Source: a bacterium
GTDB taxonomy: Bacteria > SZUA-79 > Acidulodesulfobacterales > Acidulodesulfobacteraceae
NCBI GenBank assembly: GCA_021784835.1
Contig: JAJYHI010000049.1
Span: 1-58,171 of the forward strand
Reading direction: 5' to 3'
DNA: 58,171 nucleotides
Shown piece after piece: positions 8,406 through 16,971 of the stretch. The notes beneath the pieces are model-generated. The model searched no databases. It was given only the letters and a program-made list of their open reading frames with translations, and was not told the origin of the DNA. How positions within the stretch are numbered: position 1 is the stretch's first letter; every line of letters starts with the position of its first letter. A program made the position numbers and the translations under genes.

Positions 8406-9410
8406 TCAATTTATCTTACTAATCAATTCATTTGCAAACATATCTATATTATCAGGCATTCCATGCGTTAATTGACCGCAATATTTACAGACAGGATGGC
8501 TTTTTCTTTTCATTTTTAAAAACATTTTTTGATATTTTTTTATATTTTCCCCAAACCAAACATTCTTGACGGTCTCATTCTGCACATTACCTATTATAAG
8601 TTTTCTATGCCAATCAATAAAACACAGGCTGACACTTCCATCGGAATTAATAGAAAATGAATAAAAAACATACGGACATACTTTTGCTTCTAATATTTCC
8701 TGCCCATAAATGCCTAATTCCGTATTAACTGTTACGTCTTTTAATTCAAACTCCGGCCAGCAGGGCATAATATGCTCTATAAAAATAAAATCGGATATGT
8801 CGCCAAAAATATTATAAAATTTTTCTTTTTCTTCCTCGCTTAATATATCTCCGTTGATTTTTATAAGCACTTTGCATTGTTTCCTGTTTTCATAAAAAAA
8901 CCTTATATTGTCCACGAGTTTATCGAAATCTATATCATAACCTGAGAAATTTCTGTATTGGTAATTATCTACACCGTATATAGATATGTTAATTCTATCC
9001 AGTCCGGCTTCTATAATTCTTAAACTCTTTTCTTTTGTCAGCAATGAAGCATTGGTCGTTGTATCTATCCTCTCGGCGCAGCCCTTATCCTTTGCATATT
9101 TCACCATGTCCGCGAAATGAGGATTTAGCAGAGGCTCTCCGTCTTTGTAAAGCCTTAAAACCTTGATGGGTTCTTCAAATTCACAGATATCGTCGATAAT
9201 TTTTTTATAAAGTTCAAAGTCCATTATCCCAAAATTCCTGCCTGGTGTCTTTTTCATGAGATCCCTGTCTCCCGTGGGGCAGAATTTACATTTAAAATTG
9301 CAGGTATCGGCCGGATCCACAAAAATGACGAATGGCGTTCTTAGAGGTATAACCTCTTCGAGCCTTGTCCTGTTTTCTAATTCTATCCGGGGCTTAATTT
9401 GCGCTTTCAT
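8406..9410 (-). CDS. Radical SAM protein with SPASM-like C-terminus
   Basis: A 334-aa radical SAM enzyme: the cluster motif is CNFKCKFC (Cys37, Cys41, Cys44), preceded by FVIFVDPADT. RLYKDGEPLLNPHF and TTTNASLLTKE are the usual barrel strands that follow. The C-terminal CYLxW-like segment SLCFIDWHRKLIIGNV and the closing HPVCKYCGQL match SPASM domains, which bind auxiliary clusters. It is first of three genes (this gene, the methyltransferase, the second radical SAM) on the minus strand with small gaps. A role in modifying a glycan or a small molecule is only inferred. Confidence 0.82.
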   Translation of the reverse strand: MKAQIKPRIELENRTRLEEVIPLRTPFVIFVDPADTCNFKCKFCPTGDRDLMKKTPGRNFGIMDFELYKKIIDDICEFEEPIKVLRLYKDGEPLLNPHFADMVKYAKDKGCAERIDTTTNASLLTKEKSLRIIEAGLDRINISIYGVDNYQYRNFSGYDIDFDKLVDNIRFFYENRKQCKVLIKINGDILSEEEKEKFYNIFGDISDFIFIEHIMPCWPEFELKDVTVNTELGIYGQEILEAKVCPYVFYSFSINSDGSVSLCFIDWHRKLIIGNVQNETVKNVWFGENIKKYQKMFLKMKRKSHPVCKYCGQLTHGMPDNIDMFANELISKIN

Positions 9411-9508
9411 AATAATTTAAAATATAAAATTAACCAATCGTAAATTTGAAGCTACGAATATGAATATATCTAAAACCTAAATATAGGTTAAACTTCTTTA
9501 TGTTATAT

Positions 9509-10282
9509 TTACCATATTTTCCATGGAGCCGTACCTTTTCCCATAACTGATTTAAATAATAATACTTATCCCTTAAGGTATCCATGGCTTTCCAGAATTT
9601 TCTATGTTTATATGCCATAAGCTCACCATCCTTAGCAAGATTAACTAGCGGGTCTTGTTCTAATACCGTCATATCTTCATTATTTATATAATTTAATATG
9701 TTCGGTTCAAATACAAAAAACCGCCGTTAACCCATGAATGATCGCCCTTAGGTTTTTCTATAAAATTTTTAATTTGATTCTTTCTATTAATATCCACTGA
9801 ACCATATTTTCCGTCCGCTGAATAGTTGTCATGGTCGCAATTTTTCCGTGTTGTTTATGAAACTGTATAAGGTCTTTAATATTTATATCCGCTACTCCGT
9901 CTCCGTATGTCAGCATAAATGTTTCATTATCAATATAATTTTTACTCCTTAGTATCCTGCCTCCGGTCATAGTTTCTATACCTGTATCGACAAGCGTTAT
10001 TTTCTAGTTTTCCGTTCTTACGTTATTAAACTCCGTACTATTATTGGAAAGGTTTATAGTTATATCGCTTTGATGCAGGAAATAATTTAAAAAATATTCT
10101 TTTACAAAAAATCCTTTATAACCTAATAAAACTACGAAATCATTAAATCCGTAGCGGCTGTAAATTTTCATTATGTGCCATAAAATAGGCTTTCCGCCTA
10201 TTTCAACCATAGGTTTCGGGCGAATTTCCGTTTCTTCAGACAGCCTCGTGCCGTAACCGCCAGCTAAGATTAAAATCTTCAT
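9509..10282 (-). pseudogene. rfbF: Broken second copy of rfbF
   Basis: Reads as glucose-1-phosphate cytidylyltransferase but is interrupted at least four times. The intact start MKILILAGGYGTRLSEETE ends at an in-frame TAG at about 10014 where the working copy has Trp. The frame reopens to TMTTIQR, shifts near 9817 before the expected DGKYGSVDIN, shifts again at a run of six T near 9725 (VNGGFF), and shifts a last time near 9534 before GTAPWKIW and the true stop at 9509-9511. Three separate short open frames cover parts of it but none is a gene. It differs in sequence from the copy at 1778, so it is a paralogue or xenologue and not a recent duplicate. Confidence 0.85.
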
Positions 10283-10344
10283 TGGATTATATATAGCTCT
10301 ATATTGTTTGTTAAACTTAATTTTTTATATTTTAAAATAACCTG

Positions 10345-10989
10345 CTATTTAGCGGTTGCCCAAATAATCGATTCAAATCCGTAAAGCGACCAGGTCGGAA
10401 CTGAAGTTTTTTTATTATGCGCGAAAAGCGGTTCCAATAAAAACCCGATAAAGGATAAAGGAGATGGGCGGTATCTTTTATTTGCATATAATATATCGCA
10501 ATTATTATCTTCAATAAATTTTAAAACTTTAACCCATGAAAGGGGCTCATTTTTATGGGTTTTATCATCGTAAAAATTCAACGTTCCCTGACGGAAAGGA
10601 AATACTACGCTTTCTTCGCAAGGAAAGGAAATATACATTATGCCTCCTTTTTTCAATGTCTCAATCATTGCTTGCAACACGGAATACGGGTTATCGCAGT
10701 GCTCCAAATTATGGGAACTAACCACGGCATTCATTTTTCCTTTATATTTTTCAATAGCTTCCGTAAATTTTTCCGGAGGTACGATTAAATATTCATTCGC
10801 AAATTCCATAGGGTCATCCGATTGGTTATAGCTTTCGACGTCTATCCCGACATAATATAAATCAGGACGAAAGATTCTAAACTCTTTTGGGGAATTATTT
10901 CCGCAACCTACGTCTATAACTGAGCCTCTTTCGGGAATATGTTTTAAAAAAGACCTTTTTGCGTAAATATTTTCATAAACATTGTCCAA
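10345..10989 (-). CDS. Class I SAM-dependent methyltransferase
   Basis: A 214-aa Methyltransf_11-like protein. Motif I is VIDVGCGNNSPKEFR (residues about 24-38), with acidic YYVGIDVES after it and AVVSSHNLEHCDNPYSVL as motif IV. The C-terminus ends in a hydrophobic stretch. It is the last intact gene of the minus-strand glycosyltransferase run, 30 nt after the GT2 gene. It may methylate a sugar of the glycan built by the cluster, but methyltransferases of this fold act on many substrates. Confidence 0.75.
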   Translation of the reverse strand: MDNVYENIYAKRSFLKHIPERGSVIDVGCGNNSPKEFRIFRPDLYYVGIDVESYNQSDDPMEFANEYLIVPPEKFTEAIEKYKGKMNAVVSSHNLEHCDNPYSVLQAMIETLKKGGIMYISFPCEESVVFPFRQGTLNFYDDKTHKNEPLSWVKVLKFIEDNNCDILYANKRYRPSPLSFIGFLLEPLFAHNKKTSVPTWSLYGFESIIWATAK

Positions 10990-11019
10990 ATTTAGAATTC
11001 TCCATATAAATGAAAGCCT

Positions 11020-11868
11020 TTAAGATAAGTTGGATTTATATAAACTATAATCCTGAAATAAGTCGCCTTTATACTCTTCTATAAATTTATCGGCAATAAA
11101 ATGATATTTTTTAAGGTTTATTTTTTTTTGAATATTCCTTTCAGCTTTATCGGCATTTAGAAAATGTAATATTTTTGATATTATAAGTCTGATCCCCGAA
11201 AACTCTTTTTCGTAAATTTTAAATGTTTTAACTCCATAATATAAATTTTCTTTAATAAATTTTTCTAAATCAACGGATAACCCGTTTGCTTCTATATTAT
11301 AATACTCTTTAAACTTTTCGATATAATCATATGGGTTGGGATACGCAAAATGTATTAAACCGTTATTGCCCCGATATTTTATATAATGAACTTTTGTCTC
11401 ATGGAGCGGATTAATATATAAAAAATCATTAAATATCGAGATATTAACCTTGCTTTTTTGGAAAAACCTCAAGGAGGCATCGGAATCCGGTGTAAAAAAA
11501 TTGGTGTCCAAAAACTCTCCTATTATATATGTCGATATAGGGATAAATACGGTCTCCGCTATTTTTTTTTCGGCAATATACAATAATTCCATCGCTAAAT
11601 ATTTTGGAACGATTTCATCAGTGTCTATCAATAAAATATTTTCATTTGTGGCTCTTTCTATCGCCGCTTTCTTAGCTTCGGTATATGACCATTTGCCTTG
11701 GTATTCAAATATCCTTGCATCATACCGATTAGCAATTTCCAAGGTTTTATCCGCGCTGCCGCCGTCGGCTAAAATAATTTCGTTTGCCCAGGTGCATACG
11801 GAATTAAGAACATACGGTAAATTTTCTTCATCGTTAAATGTAGCTATCGCTATCGATATTTTTTCCAT
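11020..11868 (-). CDS. Family 2 glycosyltransferase
   Basis: A 282-aa GT-A fold glycosyltransferase. It starts EKISIAIATFNDEENLPYVLNSV and has EIILADGGSADKTLEIA, the nucleotide-binding region, and LLIDTDEIVP, the metal-binding DxD. Residues up to about 220 form the core and the remaining tail is helical and basic. The layout is that of the WaaE/KdtX-like GT2 group that transfers a sugar onto lipopolysaccharide or protein glycan. It follows the 876-aa fusion protein by 15 nt in the same operon. Acceptor unknown. Confidence 0.83.
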   Translation of the reverse strand: MEKISIAIATFNDEENLPYVLNSVCTWANEIILADGGSADKTLEIANRYDARIFEYQGKWSYTEAKKAAIERATNENILLIDTDEIVPKYLAMELLYIAEKKIAETVFIPISTYIIGEFLDTNFFTPDSDASLRFFQKSKVNISIFNDFLYINPLHETKVHYIKYRGNNGLIHFAYPNPYDYIEKFKEYYNIEANGLSVDLEKFIKENLYYGVKTFKIYEKEFSGIRLIISKILHFLNADKAERNIQKKINLKKYHFIADKFIEEYKGDLFQDYSLYKSNLS

Positions 11869-11883
11869 TAAATTTTATTATTT

Positions 11884-14514
11884 TTATTGGATAATATTAA
11901 TTTTTTTACCATTATTAAAGATAATGATATTTTCTTTAGTAACGAACAAAGAAACGATATCGTATCTGCCGGGATTAAAGGCGGCCGAAGGAATAGAGAA
12001 ATGATACCCGTAACTGCCCGCTGGATTTAAACCTAATTTATTAACGATGTCCGGTCTTTTATGCAATTTTGTTTCCAAAAAATATTTTATCTGGCCGTCC
12101 TGGCTGAATCCTAGGTAAACTGCATCGGGTGCGGTTTTATCGGCATCGTTCATTACCCATCCGTTTCCATGTATATCGGTTATGCTATCCGGAATATTGA
12201 ACTCCGGACCATCGGCGCCGTTAATCCGGTCAAGACTGCCCCTTACGTTTTGAGTAAAATTAAGATATTTAATTTTTGCCGGCAAATACTGGTATATTTT
12301 TGAATATATGAAGACATCGAAAAAATCCCCGATTTTATCTTCCGTTATGCCTGACTCTAAAAATATTTTTTTTATTCTTCCGTCGTAGTTAATGCCGCCT
12401 ATTGCTTCCAAGTCCTTTTTTAAATAATCGGCAATTTTTTGTTTCAAAATATTGTCGCTTTTTAAGATATTTTTATAATCGGTATTCTTAACTTGATAAT
12501 GCGCTAATATGTGATTATTGATAACCGACATTAATCCGCCATCCGGGTCCCCCAAATAATCTTCGGTGATATTATCGGGTGAATAATATATCTTTTCTTC
12601 AAAGTTTTTAATTTTACGCAATCTTCCTAATAAGGATTCTATTCCAAATTCTGAAATTGAAAATCCCCTATTGGCCAATTCACTTTCGTAAGCATTTTTA
12701 AGAACGGAAAAATTATCCCATCCCCATGGGCCTATCATTAATAAAACTATATTTTTTACTAACCATTTATTAATTATTATTTTTAAAAAATAATCGGTAT
12801 TCTTTATGTCGTTATAAAAAATTATAGGCACTAAAGAATTGCCGATTAAATTTTTTATAAAATAGTCTATTGAATCGCCCCTGCCGGCATTATTCCCATG
12901 CACCCTGAACATAAGGAACGGCTTTCTTAAAATATAAACTTTTCCTTGAAGACATAATTTCCAGAAATACAAAACATCGTTTCCAGGAAGAGTATATCTA
13001 AAATCGAATATTTTTTTGGCCGAATCTGCTTTTATTAATATCGCCCCCAATTCGAAAGGCTTCCACGCCGGCTCTCCCCCCAGAATAATCTGTCTTCCGT
13101 CGCAAATACAGTCTGTGTTATCTGAAAAATCATCTATCCGGGTTACATTTCCTTCTTCCTTAAAATATTTTTTGCCGCCGCAGACCATTATTAAATCGTT
13201 ATCGGCATGTATCCTGTCGGCAACTTGAGATAAAAAAGTCGGATCGGACCAGTAATCGTCGCTGCTAAGAAAAACCATAAAATCGCCTTTTGCATAATAT
13301 AAAACTTTTTCAGCATTGCGAACCATTCCTATATTAGATTCGTTTTGATAAAACCTTATTCTTTCGTCCCAAAGGTATCCTTTTATTACATCTATTGTTC
13401 CGTCCGTCGAACAGTTGTCGCTTATAATTATTTCTATATTTTTATAATCCTGCAATAACACGCTTTCGATGCACTGTGCGATATATTTTTTATGATTAAA
13501 AACCGGAATGCATACGCTTATTTTGATATTTATGTTTGCCGAAGAATAGGTATCATTATTTGGCAAAAATGCTTTAACATCATCGGTATCTCTGTTTTTA
13601 TTTAATATATCGTTTATGGCCTTTTTGGTTTCTTCGACGCTTTCGGGGGCGATATGTCCATTTTCGCCCAATGGATACGCATTCTTAGGAAATCCTGGGA
13701 GTTCGACTATCCTGGGAATTTTTAGTCCCTCCGCTACGGCATAAGACATGCCGGGGTTGCCTATAAATAAATTCGCTCCGTTTATAATTCTAGCAAGTTC
13801 CAGAAAATCTCTGCAGGTAATGAATTTATCGGTAATTCCCGAAATATCTGCAAAATCGTTAGGAACACCTATGGCCAAAATATCGTCTTTGAAATCTTTT
13901 AGCGTGTCCGCCCAGAATTCTTTACTCTTAGAACGGTATCTTGGGGTCAGGGCCAATACTATGCGATATTTATGATTGGATGGATTGCTTATCTTCCCGT
14001 CCGCATTTTTTTTATTATCCTCCCCTGCAAGATACAACCATTTTTCCGATGGATTTATTTCTACTCCGAACGGTTGGGAGTGGCATAAAATTAAATGGTT
14101 ATTATTGGTATCGGCAAGCCTGAATTTATCGAGTATATAATCGGCTCCAGTTAAATATTCTTCCATATATTCGAGCGGATAAGGCATTACCGTAAGAATT
14201 CCATTTCCGGTTTTAAAATTAGACGGAAACGGATTATTCATAAAAACTATGCTTACTCTCTTTATATATGGCTGGTCCAAAAGAAGAGGAATAAGGGAAA
14301 ATGCTGTTTTTTCGTCTAAAAACCTTGCTCCGAATCCAGGAGCGTTACTCGCGTTCATGATAAAATGCCCGGCTCCGAGTTTTTTAACCGTCGGAAGCGA
14401 ATATATTATATCTCCTGCATTACCGCTGTGAATGCAGGATTTAAACTTTTCGGTATGGCCGACCCCTTCTTTAAAAACATCCGCGATTGTTTTAAATTTT
14501 AAAGAAATATCCAT
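11884..14514 (-). CDS. Large GT9-like/GT2 fusion glycosyltransferase
   Basis: An 876-aa multidomain protein. Residues 1 to about 310 look like a GT9-like GT-B domain: SCIHSGNAGDIIYSLPTV at the N-terminus and LFIGNPGMSYAVAEGLKIPRIVEL later. Residues about 325-560 form a GT2 domain: SVCIPVFNHKKYIAQCIESV, IIISDNCSTDGTIDVI and FLSSDDYWSDP (metal site). A helical linker follows. The last ~105 residues (GNGWVMNDADKTAPDAVYLGF, LHKRPDIVNKLG, SGYHF-like, FNPGRYDIVSLF) resemble a beta-sandwich module seen in surface-glycan proteins. Two catalytic folds in one chain suggest successive sugar additions. Lies between the 208-aa protein (17-nt gap) and the GT2 gene. Joint use in flagellin glycosylation is inferred. 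Confidence 0.78.
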   Translation of the reverse strand: MDISLKFKTIADVFKEGVGHTEKFKSCIHSGNAGDIIYSLPTVKKLGAGHFIMNASNAPGFGARFLDEKTAFSLIPLLLDQPYIKRVSIVFMNNPFPSNFKTGNGILTVMPYPLEYMEEYLTGADYILDKFRLADTNNNHLILCHSQPFGVEINPSEKWLYLAGEDNKKNADGKISNPSNHKYRIVLALTPRYRSKSKEFWADTLKDFKDDILAIGVPNDFADISGITDKFITCRDFLELARIINGANLFIGNPGMSYAVAEGLKIPRIVELPGFPKNAYPLGENGHIAPESVEETKKAINDILNKNRDTDDVKAFLPNNDTYSSANINIKISVCIPVFNHKKYIAQCIESVLLQDYKNIEIIISDNCSTDGTIDVIKGYLWDERIRFYQNESNIGMVRNAEKVLYYAKGDFMVFLSSDDYWSDPTFLSQVADRIHADNDLIMVCGGKKYFKEEGNVTRIDDFSDNTDCICDGRQIILGGEPAWKPFELGAILIKADSAKKIFDFRYTLPGNDVLYFWKLCLQGKVYILRKPFLMFRVHGNNAGRGDSIDYFIKNLIGNSLVPIIFYNDIKNTDYFLKIIINKWLVKNIVLLMIGPWGWDNFSVLKNAYESELANRGFSISEFGIESLLGRLRKIKNFEEKIYYSPDNITEDYLGDPDGGLMSVINNHILAHYQVKNTDYKNILKSDNILKQKIADYLKKDLEAIGGINYDGRIKKIFLESGITEDKIGDFFDVFIYSKIYQYLPAKIKYLNFTQNVRGSLDRINGADGPEFNIPDSITDIHGNGWVMNDADKTAPDAVYLGFSQDGQIKYFLETKLHKRPDIVNKLGLNPAGSYGYHFSIPSAAFNPGRYDIVSLFVTKENIIIFNNGKKINIIQ

Positions 14515-14531
14515 ATCACCTGCTTGAAAAA

Positions 14532-15158
14532 TTATTTACCGAAACCTTCCAATTTGGATTTCATATCTCCCAGTATGCCTATCCATATTTCTATATTAGG
14601 CTTAAGCTCGAACTCGGTAACGTCGGCCAGCAAAACGAAATCCTGTTCCAGCTGGGTGGCAAGAATGGACGATAAAATTTTTTCCAGGTCGCCGAAGTAG
14701 GATTGAACGTCCTTTCCGTTAAATATATAATTATTGTAATCTATCTTTAAAAATTCGGAAAGCTTTTCCATAATCTGGACGAACCCCGCTATGCCTTTAA
14801 GGTATCCGGCAAAGTTGTTAAACCCCGATACCGCGTTGCCCCATTTTATCTCGTCTGTAGCCCTTGTTATGCCTTTGTCTAATTCTTTCATGAAAGCGGC
14901 CGCGGCGTCTATCGACCCTATTACGAGTTCTTTCTGGTCCATAGTGGTTATTTTTATTTCGTCCCCTTCGGATACCTTGAATGCTTTTGATTTTTCGGCA
15001 TCCATTAAAAAACTGCCGTAACTTTTTCCGTTCACAAAAATATCTTTTACTACCAATCCGGGAGAAATTAATTTTCCGACGTTATTATGAAGGATTTCAT
15101 GCATGGATTGCGCTTCGACTGGAAAGTCCGACAGCTTTTCATCAATATACAGCTTCAT
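14532..15158 (-). CDS. Uncharacterised protein in flagellin glycosylation operon
   Basis: I do not recognise this 208-aa protein. It is soluble-looking, without a signal peptide or membrane helix. Residues 1-75 (KLYIDEKLSDFPVEAQSMH..., VKDIFVNGKSYG, FKVSEGDEIKI) alternate short strands and one helix in a way that could be a small beta-grasp-like fold. Residues 80-200 look all-helical. The start overlaps the end of the upstream GT9 gene by 17 nt, so it is almost surely co-translated with it, and the fusion glycosyltransferase follows after 17 nt. A structural, chaperone or carrier role for the glycosylation machinery is possible but unproven. Confidence 0.75.
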   Translation of the reverse strand: MKLYIDEKLSDFPVEAQSMHEILHNNVGKLISPGLVVKDIFVNGKSYGSFLMDAEKSKAFKVSEGDEIKITTMDQKELVIGSIDAAAAFMKELDKGITRATDEIKWGNAVSGFNNFAGYLKGIAGFVQIMEKLSEFLKIDYNNYIFNGKDVQSYFGDLEKILSSILATQLEQDFVLLADVTEFELKPNIEIWIGILGDMKSKLEGFGK

Positions 15159-16968
15159 CTATTGCCTCCCGATTAATTAATGTTGAATTGCCGCTGTCAG
15201 CGGCTTCGCTCTTAAAAAATTTAATTTTATTCGAATCGTCGTATTCAATTAATTTATCCAAAATAAATAACCCCGTTTTTTTAAATATTTTTAACAGGAG
15301 CTTGGCTTCTGAATAGCTTTTAAGGGAATCTATGGAAATTCCGAATATATCGTAGCTAACGGAATTATTCTGGTTAATCGTATGTATCTGGTTTAAAAGA
15401 GCCAATTCGTCGAAAGGGGATGCCATATACTTTAATTCAAAATCAATGGATTTGATAATATCGGTCCCCTTATTTATTTTATCCAGTTCAAACGGGCTTT
15501 TTACCGCTATTCCGGCTAAGTTTTTGGCTTCGCTCATTCCTCTTTCGCACAGCATTATCATTGCATCTACCGTCCTGAGCTCCTCATTTATATCCGCCAT
15601 AAAGGCATAATCCATCCTGTCGAAACACTTAAGGAAAACAATTATTTCATTTTCGTCCGCTATTCCCGGTTTTTTTTCATAAAATTGCTCTAATGCAAGT
15701 TTTAAAATTCTCAGCTTTAAATCTTTCAAATTAAGCGTTCCTTTAACCGCCGGCAAAAAGTCTATAAAGCCGTTTGAATCGAATCTGGATATGTACGGTA
15801 TTATACCGCTGTTTTTATATTTAGAAAGCGCAGACCGCCTCTTTTCGAAATCGGAAAAAGCACCCCCTGCAGATTCATCCAATTCCATTTTTGCAATATC
15901 GAAAACGTATTCCGGTTTAATAAGCCCTTTGCAGACCGGGTCCATGCAGTTTATCCTGAAACTGCACGGGAAGCATATTATATCAGGAATAACAAGCGTC
16001 CTGTTTTCGGCGTAAGGCCCCGTTTCCATAAATCCTACGTGTCCGGTATAAATAACTATAAGTTTAACCCCTAAGCTCACTCCGATATGCATGGTACCCG
16101 TATCGTGGGTAACGAGCAGGCTGCTTCCTCCGACTATATCGATAAGTTCGGAAAGCGAAGTCTTGCCTGCAAGATTGAGAACTCTTCCGTCCCTGACGAT
16201 ATTTTCTATATAATTGCCGTTATCTATATCGTAAGGAGCGCCGAGAATGGCTATTTTTATCCTTTCGTCGTGGTTCAAAAGCATTTTGGCAAGGTCGGCA
16301 AAATAATCCATATGCCACCTTTTATATTGCGAGGAAGCTCCTATTGCGAAAGAAACCAGTATATCTCCTTTATTTATCCTGTATTTATTTGACTTATCTT
16401 TTATTTCATTATTTTCCGGAACCTTAAGGTAAAGTCCTCTTGTACTGTTTTCGTCTATTTTGTTCTTCATAATCCCGTCAAGGCATCTTTTGTCGATATC
16501 GACCAGGTTTAATATACTGGCCTTTCTGTACTTTACGGCGGAAAAAAGATAGCTCGTCATTTTATCGTTGGAAACCGTAGCTCCTTCGCGCGTTATGGAA
16601 AGCCCGATACTTATTTTAGAATTTAAAATATATAAAAAATAAACGCTGAACTCGTCGTGGGACATATTTATGGCGATGTCCCATGTTTCTTCCTTTATTC
16701 CTTCTAATATAGCGTTAGCCGCCCTGTAAACTTCGGAATTAAATTGTACGTTGGATGAATTTATAGCGTTAGCGAGCCCTATTATTTCAATTTTCTTAAT
16801 TTCGTCAATGTAGGGAATAAAAGGAGCAAGTTCGGAAAATTCGGTAGATATCACCAAGGTAATGCGGCAATCCGGATAGGCAATTTTAAGCTTCTTAAAA
16901 AAAGGGGTTGACTGGATTATATCCCCCATCCTTGTGAGATTCAGTATAAGAATTTTTTTTGGTTCCAT
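15142..16968 (-). CDS. GT9 (heptosyltransferase-type) glycosyltransferase with C-terminal extension
   Basis: A 608-aa protein. Residues 1-350 are a GT9 domain: ILILNLTRMGDIIQSTPFFKKL (acceptor-side loop), SFAIGASSQYKRWHMDYFADLA, and LLVTHDTGTMHIGVSLGVKLIVIYTG with a downstream Cys-rich ICFPCSFRINCMDPVCKGLI segment. The remaining 250 residues are helical and not part of the classical family. Most GT9 enzymes have about 350 aa, so the tail is unusual and is shared in style with the GT9 protein at 18768. It follows the CgeB-like gene by 3 nt. GT9 enzymes in flagellar loci are thought to glycosylate flagellin; heptose as donor is not shown. Confidence 0.85.
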   Translation of the reverse strand: MEPKKILILNLTRMGDIIQSTPFFKKLKIAYPDCRITLVISTEFSELAPFIPYIDEIKKIEIIGLANAINSSNVQFNSEVYRAANAILEGIKEETWDIAINMSHDEFSVYFLYILNSKISIGLSITREGATVSNDKMTSYLFSAVKYRKASILNLVDIDKRCLDGIMKNKIDENSTRGLYLKVPENNEIKDKSNKYRINKGDILVSFAIGASSQYKRWHMDYFADLAKMLLNHDERIKIAILGAPYDIDNGNYIENIVRDGRVLNLAGKTSLSELIDIVGGSSLLVTHDTGTMHIGVSLGVKLIVIYTGHVGFMETGPYAENRTLVIPDIICFPCSFRINCMDPVCKGLIKPEYVFDIAKMELDESAGGAFSDFEKRRSALSKYKNSGIIPYISRFDSNGFIDFLPAVKGTLNLKDLKLRILKLALEQFYEKKPGIADENEIIVFLKCFDRMDYAFMADINEELRTVDAMIMLCERGMSEAKNLAGIAVKSPFELDKINKGTDIIKSIDFELKYMASPFDELALLNQIHTINQNNSVSYDIFGISIDSLKSYSEAKLLLKIFKKTGLFILDKLIEYDDSNKIKFFKSEAADSGNSTLINREAIDEAVY

Positions 16969-16971
16969 AAA

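Noticed and set aside
9430..9970. Two short separate cytidylyltransferase genes
   Set aside because: The frames at 9430-9672 and 9758-9970 are pieces of the single broken rfbF copy and do not have their own starts.
11450..12004. 184-aa plus-strand frame opposite the GT2 gene
   Set aside because: Antisense to a well supported glycosyltransferase and across the gene boundary; no RBS or known motif.
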